Positions 31,512-40,574 are shown, counted from the stretch's first letter. The stretch is 64,000 bases of DNA from Streptomyces sp. NBC_01214 (GCF_026340975.1 NZ_JAPEOS010000002.1:1010501-1074500); one strand, 5' to 3'. Notes: generated by a model from the letters alone, not told the origin. Numbers and translations are program-made.

Positions 31512-33989
31512 GTGAATACGCGTACCGCCCTTGTGAAATGGCTGGGGCCCCTGGATCCTCAGAGGCTGACCGCGTTGCTGGAGGAGCGGGATCTGCCGCT
31601 CGCCGCCGGGTACCGACGGATCACCACCCTCCGCGAGCTCGCCGAACACTTGCTCACCGACGAGTCGGTGGGCCAGGGCCTGATGGCGGGCACCGCCGGA
31701 GAACTGGAATTGCTCGCTTCCATCGCCGCCCTTGCCCTGGAGCGGCACGGCCCCGTAGCCGGTGGTGAGGTCGAGGACGGGCCCCGGTATCCCTGGCAAC
31801 AGCGGAAGCCCGTTCCCCCGGTGGAACCCGCGGACCGATTGGTGCCTGAGCGGGACGTACTGTCCTGGTTCGAGCCGGGGGAGAAGCGGCAGCGGGCGGA
31901 ACGCACACTCACCCGACTGCGGGAGCGCGCGCTGCTGCTCCCCGCGCCCAAGGGCCGACTGGCGCTCCCACCACTGCTGCACGTCCGCGCCGCCGGGTTC
32001 GACGGATACGGGCGTACGGCCGACCGGCTGCTGACCAGCGCCTACAACGCCCCCGAGGTCAAGCGGATCGCCGCGAACCTCTTCGGCGAGGGCGCGGCCC
32101 GCACCCGCGACCAGGCCCAGGAGCTGATCACCGCTCTGCTCGCCGATCCCGCCCGGGTGCGGGCACTGGTGGCGGACGCCCCGGTCCGGGCGCTGGAACT
32201 GTTGGACCACCTGGTACCCGGCCCGCCGCTGCTGCGGACCCACTGCTTCGTGGGCCGGTACGGGGCGCAGTACGCGGGCCCGGACGCCAAGTACGTCTTC
32301 CGGGAGGGCGGCAGCGGCGACGAGGGCACCGACTGGCTGGCCGTGCGCGGACTACTGGTCCCCGTCGGTCTCGACCTGGTGGAGCTTCCCTACGAGGTCG
32401 CCCGCGCGCTCCGCGATGGGGGCGCGGCTCCCCGCCCCAGGCTGGAACCAGAGCCGTTCACCGCCACCGCGCCGCTGCCGTCCGGCTGGGAGGGCGAGGG
32501 TGGCACGGCCGCAGCGGCGGCCGTCTGGAGGGCTGAACTGGTCCTGCGGGCGCTGGCCGCCGAGCCGGTCGCGATCCGCAAGGCGGGCGGGATCGCAGTC
32601 CGGGACACCCGCCGGCTGGCCAAGGCGGCCGGGGCCGATGAGGCCGACACCCGGCTGTGGCTCGACCTCGCCGTGAACGCCGGGCTCGCCGCACCCCAGG
32701 ACGAGGAACCGGCCCCCGCCGCCCGGGGGCGCCGCAACTCGAAGGCCCCCAAGCCCTCGGCCCGGCTGCTGCCCAGCGACCGCTACGACGCCTGGGCCGC
32801 CGCACCGCCCGCGGGCAAACTGCTGCCGCTGCTGGCCGCCTGGGCGGTGGTCCCCGAGGTCCTCAGCCACTGGCCGGACCCGGACGAGACCCCCGTCGCG
32901 CTGATCAGCCCGCAGGACGAGGAGGCGGTCACCCTGCGCACCGGGGTACTGCGAGCGCTCGCCGTCCTCCCCGACGGACAAGGCCTCACCGGGGAGGCGC
33001 AGGGACATGCCGAACTCCTCGCTCTGGCCGCATGGTTCCGGCCCGCCCTGCGCGCCCACCTGGTCGGAGACGGCACCGGAACACTGACCGGCGCGGACGA
33101 ACTGCTCGACCGGCTGGCCGCCACCCTGGAGGAGGCGGCCCTGCTCGGCGTGGTCGCCCACGGTGCCCTCACCCCCGTCGGGCGGGCCCTGTGCCGCCTG
33201 CTGGAGGCGGGCGCCGCCCACCACTACCCCGCCGTGCCCGGAGCGGGCGCCGACCCGGCCGCCCGCGGCTCCGAGGGCCTGGGCGAGGACCTCACCACCC
33301 GCCCCGCCCTGGCCCAGACGGTGACCGCGCTGCGCGAGGCGCTGTACGCCACCCTGCCCGCCCCCAGCGACACGGCCCGGTTCCAGAGCGACCTGACCGC
33401 CACCGTCACCGGCGCGCCCGCGCCCGCCCTCGCCGACCTGCTCTCCGCCGTCGGCGACATCGAGTCCGAGGGCCACGCGGTGGTCTGGCGCATCACGGCA
33501 CCCTCCATCCGCCGGGCCCTGGACGCCGGCTGGAGCGCGGACGAACTCCTCGACTGTCTCAGCACCGCGAGCGAGCGCGGCACCCCCCTGCCCCAACCAC
33601 TGGCCTACACGATCAAGGACACCGCCCGGACCCACGGACAGCTCAAGGTCGTCCGCTCCGCCTGCTGCATCCGCTCCGACGACACCGCTCTGATCGCCGA
33701 GGTGGCCCAGTGCCGCGGCCTGACCAAGCTCCGCCTGCGCCGGATCGCCCCCACCGTCCTGATCTCCACAGCCCCGCCGGAGGAGACGTTGTCAGCCCTC
33801 CGCACGGCCGGCTACGCCCCCACCCAGGAAGCCGAGACCGGCACCACGCTCCTCGACCGCGCCCCCACCGACCGCGCACCGAGCCTCCTGCCCACCCTGG
33901 ACCAGACCCACCCCGTGTACGGCAAGCCGGTCCGCGGCGTCCCCGCGAGCGCCCGCGCGCTGGCCTCCGCACTCACCTCGGCCGGCTAG
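31512..33989 (+). CDS. Helicase-associated (Helicase_C_3/XPB-like) domain protein without motor domains
   Basis: 825 aa, GTG start. No Walker or DEAD motifs are visible. The C-terminal part (about residues 620-760: LADLLSAVGDIESEGHAVVW, YTIKDTARTHGQLKVVRSAC, CIRSDDTALIAEVAQCRGLT and LISTAPPEETLSALRTAGYA) matches the helicase-associated domain found in XPB-linked proteins such as the Rv0862c family. An N-terminal all-helical region and an Ala/Pro/Asp-rich middle precede it. In many actinobacteria a relative sits next to an XPB helicase; here there is none. The next gene is a similarly sized unknown protein on the same strand, so they may form a pair. Confidence 0.72.
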   Translation: MNTRTALVKWLGPLDPQRLTALLEERDLPLAAGYRRITTLRELAEHLLTDESVGQGLMAGTAGELELLASIAALALERHGPVAGGEVEDGPRYPWQQRKPVPPVEPADRLVPERDVLSWFEPGEKRQRAERTLTRLRERALLLPAPKGRLALPPLLHVRAAGFDGYGRTADRLLTSAYNAPEVKRIAANLFGEGAARTRDQAQELITALLADPARVRALVADAPVRALELLDHLVPGPPLLRTHCFVGRYGAQYAGPDAKYVFREGGSGDEGTDWLAVRGLLVPVGLDLVELPYEVARALRDGGAAPRPRLEPEPFTATAPLPSGWEGEGGTAAAAAVWRAELVLRALAAEPVAIRKAGGIAVRDTRRLAKAAGADEADTRLWLDLAVNAGLAAPQDEEPAPAARGRRNSKAPKPSARLLPSDRYDAWAAAPPAGKLLPLLAAWAVVPEVLSHWPDPDETPVALISPQDEEAVTLRTGVLRALAVLPDGQGLTGEAQGHAELLALAAWFRPALRAHLVGDGTGTLTGADELLDRLAATLEEAALLGVVAHGALTPVGRALCRLLEAGAAHHYPAVPGAGADPAARGSEGLGEDLTTRPALAQTVTALREALYATLPAPSDTARFQSDLTATVTGAPAPALADLLSAVGDIESEGHAVVWRITAPSIRRALDAGWSADELLDCLSTASERGTPLPQPLAYTIKDTARTHGQLKVVRSACCIRSDDTALIAEVAQCRGLTKLRLRRIAPTVLISTAPPEETLSALRTAGYAPTQEAETGTTLLDRAPTDRAPSLLPTLDQTHPVYGKPVRGVPASARALASALTSAG

Positions 33990-33999
33990 GAGGCGTGGG

Positions 34000-34150
34000 T
34001 CAGACCCCGATGACGGTGACCCGACCGCCGCACAGTGCCGTCAGGTCCATCGGCGTGGAGGTGAGCACGGTGACAGGGCCGGGCGAGCTGAGGGGCGGTC
34101 GCGGTGGCGCTGTGCATGGCATCGATGGCGTACATGCGCTTTCGCGCGCC
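34000..34150 (-). pseudogene. Degraded PIN-domain (VapC-like) fragment
   Basis: On the minus strand MYAIDAMHSATATA (one frame) continues after a frameshift as GPVTVLTSTPMDLTALCGGR and VTVIGV-stop. This is the C-terminal end of actinobacterial PIN-domain proteins (DA-x-x-A-A-x-A then VTVLTSDPDDLxxL). The rest of the gene and any antitoxin are absent. It sits between two large genes and shows that this spot previously held other cargo. Confidence 0.6.
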
Positions 34151-34221
34151 GCCGTCCCGTTCGCCGTCCCGGATTTCGCCGATGGGAACGGGCGGCCGTG
34201 CCGCGTCGCTAGGCTGCCGGG

Positions 34222-36495
34222 ATGACCACCGCCACGCCACTTCTCCTTGATCTGGACTCGTTCCTCGCCCGGGCCGAAGAGCGAGGCGCTCCGCTGGACG
34301 CGCGGGCGGCCGAGGCCGTCCTCGGTCTGCTCGCGCTGGGCGAGGCACGCCGCCGGACCGGCTTGCCCGAGCCCACCGAGGAGCTGGCCGAGGAACTGCT
34401 GCACATCCTGCTCCCGCTGTACGTCAGCGCCACCGAGGAAGAGCTGCCAGGCTTCGTCGCCGTGCTGGTCGCGCTGGTCGACCACACCCACGAGGTCGGC
34501 CGCCTCAATGCCAAGCGGCAGGCGAGGCTCGTGTCGCGGGTGCACGAGCTGGCCGAGGGCTTCACCCAGGCGATGACGAGCGCCCGCCGCCTCGCCTGGC
34601 CGCGGCTGTACGGAAACCTGCTGCGCGCCGCGGGCGTGGACGCCACCGATCCCCGGGCTGTGCGCGACTGGCTGGAGGGGTTCGCCGCGCGCCCGCAGGC
34701 CGAGCGGAACGCCGCGCTCGGCTTCGCCTCCTCCGCCTCCTCCTCTCCGAACGGACCGCTCGCCGAAGCGGCATACGCGGAGGCGCTGTGCGCGGAACGC
34801 TCCCGGCAGGCCCGTCCGCTGCTCGCCGCACGGCTGGAGTCCGTGGCGCTGGCCCAGCAGGTGCGGCCCCGCCCCGGCGAGGGCCTGCTGGTCGCCGATG
34901 CCCCTGTAGGCAAGCCGGACGACGAGAGGGCCGACTGGTACGACGAGCAGGCGGGCGTGCTCGCCGATCGCTGGACCGCAGCCGGGCTCGACACCCTGCT
35001 ACGCGGACCCTTCGCGCACCTGGCGTCGGGCGGCGGCAGCGCTCCTACTCCTCTCCTCGCCCTCGTCGAAGCCATGGCCGGTCAGCACCTGGAGATGTAC
35101 GGCGACGCCTTCGCGCCGCTGCCACCGGCCCCGTTGCCGGCCTCCCCGGAGGAACAGGCCGCGCTGCTGCGTTCCGCCCCGCTGCCCCAGCTCCTGGCGC
35201 GAGCCGCCGCCGACCCGCAGGGCGCGGACGAGCGAACGCGCGAACTGGCGCTGGCGAGCGGCTTCCTGGTGCGGGAGCAGGGCGGCGCGCTGAGCGCGGG
35301 GCCATCGGCCGAGGCCTGGCGTGAGGGTGGCCCCGCCGAGCTGACCGGACTGGCCCTGAACCTGCTCGGTGCCCTACTGGCGCAGTCGGCCGAGGGGGAG
35401 GAGACCGCCGAGGAGTACGACGGTGAGCACCTGATCACCCTCTACCTCCTGTGCGAGCAGGCGGGGATGGCGCAGTCCGTGGCCCGCGTGGCCGCCCTGA
35501 ACGACATGTGGTTCGTGCCGCCGGGCTACGAGAGCTACCCCGACGTATCCGTCCCGGCCACCGGAGAGTACGAGCTGCCCGACCCCCAGGCCCTGTCCGC
35601 GGTCCTGGGACTCCCGGCACTCACCGCGTCCGACCGTACGGATCTGATCCCGTCCGCTGCCCGCCTCGTGCGCCTGATGGACCGCCTGGCCGCTCTGGGT
35701 GTCACCGCACGGACCGGAGACGCACTCAGCCTCACCCCACTCGGCTCCGCCCTGCTCCGCGACGCCCTCCTCCTGGGCCTCGGAGGCGAAGCCGCCGATG
35801 TCTTCCCCACTCGGCAGCAGATGCTCGCCTGGGACGCGGAACGGCTCGTCGCGGCAGCCCAGTGGTGGCCGAAGCGGGCCGCCCGCCCGGCCGTCGGCGA
35901 CTGGCTGGCCGCGCAGCGCACCGACGGATGGACCCCTCTGTTCGCGGCGATCTCCGCCGCCTGCCCCGAGGACGAGCCCGCCAGGCGGCGAGCGCTGCTC
36001 GCCACTCTCGACGCGACGGCCGTACCCGACAAGGCCCTGTACGCACTGCTGGCCGACCCGGCCCTGGGCGGCTGGGCCGAGCACACCCTGCACGCACGCA
36101 GCCAGGCGCCCGACCCCTCAGCCGTTCCGCTGTCGGCCCGCGCGGTGTACCTGGTCGACGCGCTCGAAGCCGTACGGAGCGCCGCATCCCTCGACCACCG
36201 CATGACGGCGGCTCCGGACGAGGAGGAGCCCGAACTGTTCGCCGAGGTCCACGCCGCCTACGACAAGGCCGCCGCAGTCTGGCCCGGCGGCGGCCCGGCC
36301 CTGGTCACCGCCCTCACGGCGGCGGACCCGTATACGTCCGCCTTCCTGGCGGAGCAGCTCTCACACCACCCCGACCGCACCACCGCCGAACAGGCCCGTC
36401 GAGCCTGGCGGGCCTTCCAGACCAGCGGCACGACCCGCCCCCCGGGCAGGAAGAAGCCCGCCAAGCGTGCCGGCGGAAAACGCAAGCGGCGCTGA
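34222..36495 (+). CDS. Large protein of unknown function
   Basis: 757 aa from ATG 34222. Highly helical, Ala/Leu/Glu-rich, without signal peptide or membrane segments. No Walker, nuclease or methyltransferase motif was found. Distinct segments are LLHILLPLYVSATEEELPGF, LAWPRLYGNLLRAAGVDATD, LPDPQALSAVLGLPALTASD and AAQWWPKRAARPAVGDWLAA. The C-terminus is strongly basic (GRKKPAKRAGGKRKRR), which suggests nucleic-acid binding. It follows the helicase-associated-domain protein on the same strand, separated by 232 bp holding a PIN-domain remnant. Likely a cofactor of that protein, but this is inference. Confidence 0.65.
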   Translation: MTTATPLLLDLDSFLARAEERGAPLDARAAEAVLGLLALGEARRRTGLPEPTEELAEELLHILLPLYVSATEEELPGFVAVLVALVDHTHEVGRLNAKRQARLVSRVHELAEGFTQAMTSARRLAWPRLYGNLLRAAGVDATDPRAVRDWLEGFAARPQAERNAALGFASSASSSPNGPLAEAAYAEALCAERSRQARPLLAARLESVALAQQVRPRPGEGLLVADAPVGKPDDERADWYDEQAGVLADRWTAAGLDTLLRGPFAHLASGGGSAPTPLLALVEAMAGQHLEMYGDAFAPLPPAPLPASPEEQAALLRSAPLPQLLARAAADPQGADERTRELALASGFLVREQGGALSAGPSAEAWREGGPAELTGLALNLLGALLAQSAEGEETAEEYDGEHLITLYLLCEQAGMAQSVARVAALNDMWFVPPGYESYPDVSVPATGEYELPDPQALSAVLGLPALTASDRTDLIPSAARLVRLMDRLAALGVTARTGDALSLTPLGSALLRDALLLGLGGEAADVFPTRQQMLAWDAERLVAAAQWWPKRAARPAVGDWLAAQRTDGWTPLFAAISAACPEDEPARRRALLATLDATAVPDKALYALLADPALGGWAEHTLHARSQAPDPSAVPLSARAVYLVDALEAVRSAASLDHRMTAAPDEEEPELFAEVHAAYDKAAAVWPGGGPALVTALTAADPYTSAFLAEQLSHHPDRTTAEQARRAWRAFQTSGTTRPPGRKKPAKRAGGKRKRR

Positions 36496-36571
36496 CCGAC
36501 GTGAACGCCGGGCCGGGGCCGCGCGGAGCCGGGGCCCGCGCCCGCCCGGATCCTGTCCCCGGGCCGCCCGG

Positions 36572-36775
36572 TCAGCGCACCTGCGTGACGAACGCCTGCC
36601 AGGCGCCGGCCCCGAACCCGATCACAGGCCCGGCGGGCCGCTTGCTGTCGCGGACGGGGACGATGCCGGGGATGTTGTCGGCGACCTCGACGCACTCGTT
36701 GTTGCCACCGCTGAACGTGCTGCTGCGCCACATCGCGCCCGTCAGATCCGGCGTCCCATGGCGTTCGCTGTTCAT
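36572..36775 (-). CDS. DUF397 protein
   Basis: 67 aa. The signature WRSSTFSGGNNECVEVAD, VPVRDSK and an aromatic C-terminus (GAWQAFVTQVR) define DUF397, a small partner of WhiJ-like XRE regulators. Its ATG overlaps the stop of the upstream XRE gene (36772-36775), so the two are coupled. In Streptomyces such pairs modulate development or antibiotic production. Confidence 0.9.
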   Translation of the reverse strand: MNSERHGTPDLTGAMWRSSTFSGGNNECVEVADNIPGIVPVRDSKRPAGPVIGFGAGAWQAFVTQVR

Positions 36776-37653
36776 GTTCTGTGCTCCTTGGCCCTGCGCT
36801 GAATGACAGTGCGGGACTCGACGGGTGACAGCGCGGACGTGCGTGCAGCGTCGAACAGATCTTGGTAACGGGCAACTTCCGCTTCCCGTTCGAACCAGAT
36901 GGATCCGGTCGGGTTGTCCGCCAGCACCACGTCGAGTGCCCCCTCCTCGCGGAACCCCAGCACTACGTACGGGCCGAACATACTCGCATGCGCCCCGCGT
37001 GAGAATGGCAGCACTTGGACGGTGACGTTGGGCAACTCGGATGCGGTCAGCAAGTGCTCCAACTGCGCATGCATCACGTGCGGGCCGCCGACCTGTTGAA
37101 GGAGTACGGATTCCGAAAGCACAGCCCAGAGCTGAAGAGGTGACTCGTCAGTCAACCTGTCCTGTCGTGCGAGTCGTACCTGAACGAACTTCTCGATCTC
37201 GTCGCCGGTTTGCCATTGCTGGGAGGCGACAGTTACCGCGCGGACGTAGTCGGGGGTTTGAAGGAGCCCCGGGATGAGCTGCGCCTGGAAAGTGCGGATG
37301 GATCCGGCGATCGCTTCCAGCGCGATGAAGTCGCGATATGTGTCGGCGAGAACCGGACCGTACTGGTTCCACCAGCTCTCCCTACGGCGGCGGTTGGCCT
37401 TCTTGGCGAGCGTACTTAGCCGGGGCAGCACTTCTCCGTCGGTCGCCCCGTACGCCTGCAGCATGGCGGTGAGGTCCGGCAGTCGAACCGTGACCCGGCC
37501 GTTCTCGATGCGGCTGATCTTGCCCTTCGTGCAGTCGAGCGCTTCGGCCGCATCTGCGGTCGTCAGGTTGGCTGCCTCGCGCAAACGCCTCAGCTCATCG
37601 CCAAGTTGGCGCCCAAGGACCGTTGAGGGAGTGGTGGTGCTCTTGGCTTCCAT
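36772..37653 (-). CDS. WhiJ-like XRE/DUF5753 transcriptional regulator
   Basis: 293 aa. The N-terminal helix-turn-helix (LRRLREAANLTTADAAEALD, CTKGKISRIENGR) is followed by a DUF5753 domain (IRTFQAQLIPGLLQTPDYVR, FVQVRLARQDRLT, VTVQVLPFSRGAHASM, FEREAEVARYQDLFDAARTS). The base composition is lower in GC than neighbours, consistent with transfer. Together with the DUF397 gene and the divergent ATP-binding protein it makes a WhiJ-like cassette, present in many copies in Streptomyces. Confidence 0.92.
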   Translation of the reverse strand: MEAKSTTTPSTVLGRQLGDELRRLREAANLTTADAAEALDCTKGKISRIENGRVTVRLPDLTAMLQAYGATDGEVLPRLSTLAKKANRRRRESWWNQYGPVLADTYRDFIALEAIAGSIRTFQAQLIPGLLQTPDYVRAVTVASQQWQTGDEIEKFVQVRLARQDRLTDESPLQLWAVLSESVLLQQVGGPHVMHAQLEHLLTASELPNVTVQVLPFSRGAHASMFGPYVVLGFREEGALDVVLADNPTGSIWFEREAEVARYQDLFDAARTSALSPVESRTVIQRRAKEHRT

Positions 37654-37732
37654 GTCAACACCTCTAGCAGAGCGTGACGCCTAAGGGGTCTGCCGTAACT
37701 CGAAGGAGCGAAACTAGCTCATAAATCTACTA

Positions 37733-37742
37733 GCAACGTTGC
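37733..37742. promoter_or_regulatory. Palindrome GCAACGTTGC between divergent regulator genes
   Basis: A perfect 10-bp palindrome in the AT-richer region between the XRE gene (start 37653) and the ATP-binding protein gene (start 37829). A nearby CTAG...CTAG pair is present. A likely binding site for the XRE regulator; not tested. Confidence 0.45.
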
Positions 37743-37828
37743 AAGTTGGCGAGGTGCTCGACCATGCTCATGGACACGGCACCGGCCGTCTAGCGCTGGT
37801 GGATCGCCGACCCTCAGGGGGTTGCATC

Positions 37829-38443
37829 ATGACTGGGTTGATCGACGTCACTTTCCGGCTCTCACGCCGACCCCGCAGCGCGCCAAGGGCCCGCGCGGCA
37901 CTGCACGCCCTACTCGGGGACTGGGGCGCGGGGGACGACCTCCTCCAGACCGCCGAACTCGTCCTCTCCGAACTCGTGACCAACGCCCTGCGCGCACCCG
38001 CACCCAGCGACCGCCAGATCGGCGTACGGATCGCGCACTCCTCGACGGACGGGCTGCTGCGCCTGGAGGTGAGCGACGCCGGATCCGGCCGGCCGGAACT
38101 CCGCCACCCGGCCGCGGACGACGAACGCGGCCGGGGGCTACGGCTCGTGGACGCCCTCAGCCACCGCTGGGGCGTCACCGCACGCGCGGGCGGCATCGGC
38201 AAGACCGTCTGGTCCGAGCTGAAAGCCCCGGACCTTGTCCCCACCTCCTCAGCGAGGGAGATCGCGGCGATCGCCGTCCGCCCCGGCCAGCACATCCGCG
38301 TCTGGGGTACCTGGCGCGCGGTCCGCAGTGTGCGAACGGCACACCACGCCACCGGCGGACTGTCGGTCGTCCTCGCCCTGACCGAGGGCCCACCCCTTCA
38401 CCTCCCACCGGCGGAGCCAGTGGCCGTACGTGGGCTGCCGTAA
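37829..38443 (+). CDS. RsbW-like ATP-binding protein of the WhiJ-type cassette
   Basis: 204 aa from ATG 37829; an earlier start at 37739 would run through promoter-like sequence. HATPase motifs: LVLSELVTNALRAP (N box), LRLEVSDAGSGRPEL (G1), GRGLRLVDALSHRWG (G2). It is an anti-sigma-factor-type kinase fold. The C-terminal ~75 residues are an extra domain (HIRVWGTWRAVRSVRTAHHA) not in RsbW. Divergent from the XRE-DUF397 pair. Confidence 0.88.
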   Translation: MTGLIDVTFRLSRRPRSAPRARAALHALLGDWGAGDDLLQTAELVLSELVTNALRAPAPSDRQIGVRIAHSSTDGLLRLEVSDAGSGRPELRHPAADDERGRGLRLVDALSHRWGVTARAGGIGKTVWSELKAPDLVPTSSAREIAAIAVRPGQHIRVWGTWRAVRSVRTAHHATGGLSVVLALTEGPPLHLPPAEPVAVRGLP

Positions 38444-38526
38444 GGGGAATGCCGCCGTGCGAGCGCCGAGGCCCCTCCGGAGGGTGGCCACGTCCCAGCT
38501 CAGCGCACTCGCGCCGTGGGCGGTCC

Positions 38527-39873
38527 TCAGTTGATTCGGCGGTTACCGGGTGGGACCTCGCTTCGGTGTATACCCACGACGACGGAACCGGGGCCTTCCG
38601 AGGACAGACTCCTCCGGATTAGTTCAATGACGTAATCCGAACTGGTGCCGCGGGTTCCGAGCCACCCATCCCTGAGCAGTGTGGTGAAGGTGGTGTTGTT
38701 CAGATACCGGGGGATTGAGTGCTCGACGATCCGTGTCCCACCCGACGGCCCCGTGGCCTCCGGGCGCTGTAGCAATTCGGAGAAGTGCTCTCGCGTGAGG
38801 TACATACCGGGGATGAGCGCGGCGGAGTTCATCATGAAGGGTGTGGTCCGGCATAGCTTGACCATGCTTGGCGTGGTGACCAGGCGCGGATCGCCCGGCG
38901 TCCCCGCGCCGGGGCGGCCGGTCTCGTTCCACGCTGGATCGCATTCGGCATCGACGGCCTCCATCCGCTTCAGCTCGCGCTCGCCGGTGCCGTCGTGCCA
39001 ATACACCCAGTTGCGCCCGCTCTGTCGCATGCGCTTGTACTGGACCATCGCCACGCTGTGCGCGTGCTCGTTCACGTAGATCATGTCGACGCCCATGGCG
39101 GCCTCGGCCTGAGTGCGGTTTGCATTGAACACGAACAGCCGGTGGGACGACTCGGTGCTGCGACGGTAGATGCGCCAGCCCACCTGTACGGCGTCCTCTC
39201 CATCCATGCCGGGAAAGCGCATGTAGTCGTGGACAATCTGCTGGTCCTCGATCTGCCGGAGAGAGGGCAGCCCTTCGAGGAACGGGACGGAGCGGGAGCG
39301 AGGGCCGTCCTCACCCGGCGGCGGCTGCCACGCTTCGAGGGGATCGCGGTCCATTCCGGTCGCCTCGAGAAGGGTTCCCACGGCATCCTTCTCAAGGCTC
39401 AGCCGCTCGCCGACCTCCCCCGTAGGGGCATGGGCTCCCAGACCGGCCTCCAAGCCGTCCAGTACGTCGCCCAATTCCCGCCGTAGGTTCCGCACGGCGC
39501 TGAGCAAGTTGCGCCCCGCCGCCGGCGGCATGTGGCCGTCGTCCTTCAAGAACCGGCGACTGGGCCCCATGGGGGTCTCAAGATCGACAAGCCGCAACGG
39601 TCGCTCGAGTGCGGTGAAGTCCCGCGCGATCAGTGCGCGCTCGTACGTTCCCGATCGCCTGCCCGGGAAGACGGTGCCTACGCCGATGATCGAGCGCTGC
39701 TCGTAGCGAGGATGCCGATCGGTGAAGAAGGTGAGACACCAGACGCGAGGCTTCCGCCACTCGTGGTGTGGGTATGCGAAGGTGCGCTCGCCCCGCGTCA
39801 ACCATGCCGGAGGCCTCTCTGGCAACCGTTCCAGCATCAACGCGGTGCTGTGCACCAGTGCGACGGCGAGCAA
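38527..39873 (-). CDS. Unknown protein with D...QYK nuclease-like motif, linked to the type I restriction operon
   Basis: 448 aa from TTG 39873, 7 nt after AGGAGG. The region around residues 248-282 (VFNANRTQAEAAMGVDMIYV then SVAMVQYKRM) has the Asp263 ... Q278YK280 arrangement of PD-(D/E)XK-type nuclease folds, with strands before and after. The N-terminal domain has conserved PRVWCLTFFTDRHPRYEQ and a Glu-rich helical middle. No methyltransferase or ATPase motif. Last of five leftward genes after hsdR, hsdS, hsdM and the HEPN-like gene, with a perfect palindrome (39895-39908) just upstream. Possible effector; function unproven. Confidence 0.6.
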   Translation of the reverse strand: MLAVALVHSTALMLERLPERPPAWLTRGERTFAYPHHEWRKPRVWCLTFFTDRHPRYEQRSIIGVGTVFPGRRSGTYERALIARDFTALERPLRLVDLETPMGPSRRFLKDDGHMPPAAGRNLLSAVRNLRRELGDVLDGLEAGLGAHAPTGEVGERLSLEKDAVGTLLEATGMDRDPLEAWQPPPGEDGPRSRSVPFLEGLPSLRQIEDQQIVHDYMRFPGMDGEDAVQVGWRIYRRSTESSHRLFVFNANRTQAEAAMGVDMIYVNEHAHSVAMVQYKRMRQSGRNWVYWHDGTGERELKRMEAVDAECDPAWNETGRPGAGTPGDPRLVTTPSMVKLCRTTPFMMNSAALIPGMYLTREHFSELLQRPEATGPSGGTRIVEHSIPRYLNNTTFTTLLRDGWLGTRGTSSDYVIELIRRSLSSEGPGSVVVGIHRSEVPPGNRRIN

Positions 39874-39894
39874 CTGCGGCCTCCTGCGCCTCAG

Positions 39895-39908
39895 AAGTCA
39901 GCTGACTT
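39895..39908. promoter_or_regulatory. Perfect 14-bp palindrome AAGTCAGCTGACTT
   Basis: Located 21 bp upstream of the TTG of the D...QYK protein and downstream of the HEPN-like gene stop. Fully symmetric with no spacer. It could be an operator that sets expression of the last gene independently, or a processing site. Confidence 0.45.
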
Positions 39909-39923
39909 GACCTCGGCTGAGCG

Positions 39924-40574
39924 TCAGCCCAGCACCTTGGCGATGGCGAGGGCGATCCGCTCGATCCAGTCGATCGCGTCCGTCACGTCGGCGTCGGAGA
40001 TGGGGCGGCGCCGCTTGAGGTCGCCGTCCAGCAGGTCCGCGTCATGGGCGATCTTGTTGCGGCGGTCGGTGATGGAGACGTACTGCTTCTTCAGCGTCTG
40101 GTCCGTCATCCCCGTGCGGCCGTGGTTCCACTCGTTGAGCTGGACCGCAGCCTTGGCCCAGATGTTCTCCTCCGTGACCAGCTTCAGCGCCTCGCTGATC
40201 TTGCGCGGGTTCTGGAGGGAGGCGTTGGCCCACTTCGCCTTGACGTGCTCGGACACGGCGTCGGCGAGTGTGGTGGTGCCCCGCCGGACCTCCTCGACCT
40301 TCTCCAGCGGCAGCTCGAACTTCGTCAGCTGGTACGGCATGCCAGGACTGTCCGCGGCGGCGAGGTCGGCCACCCGGCGGTACAGCTCCTCGTGGAACCA
40401 GTGGTCGATGGCGCTGACCGCCTGCACCCACGCGGCACGGTAGAAGTCGCCGATGTCGAAGACAGGGGACTGGAAGGCGGCCAGGCTCTGGCCGGCGAGG
40501 ACCATCTTCCGGGCGTACTCGATGTTGGTCTTGAACGCCTGGAACTCGCGCGTCTGTGGCTGCGGAACTGCCAT
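39924..40574 (-). CDS. HEPN-like protein
   Basis: 216 aa from ATG 40574. All-helical; the motif R172NKIAH177 is the R-x4-H catalytic signature of HEPN nucleases, in the context SITDRRNKIAHDADLLDGD. Other conserved segments are VQAVSAIDHWFHEELYRRVA and EENIWAKAAVQLNEWNHG. HEPN proteins often cut RNA and act in toxin-antitoxin, restriction or abortive systems. It lies 75 bp after hsdM, behind a hairpin that covers its ribosome-binding site. Resembles the RM-associated MAE_28990-like family; I am not certain of the subfamily. Confidence 0.75.
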   Translation of the reverse strand: MAVPQPQTREFQAFKTNIEYARKMVLAGQSLAAFQSPVFDIGDFYRAAWVQAVSAIDHWFHEELYRRVADLAAADSPGMPYQLTKFELPLEKVEEVRRGTTTLADAVSEHVKAKWANASLQNPRKISEALKLVTEENIWAKAAVQLNEWNHGRTGMTDQTLKKQYVSITDRRNKIAHDADLLDGDLKRRRPISDADVTDAIDWIERIALAIAKVLG

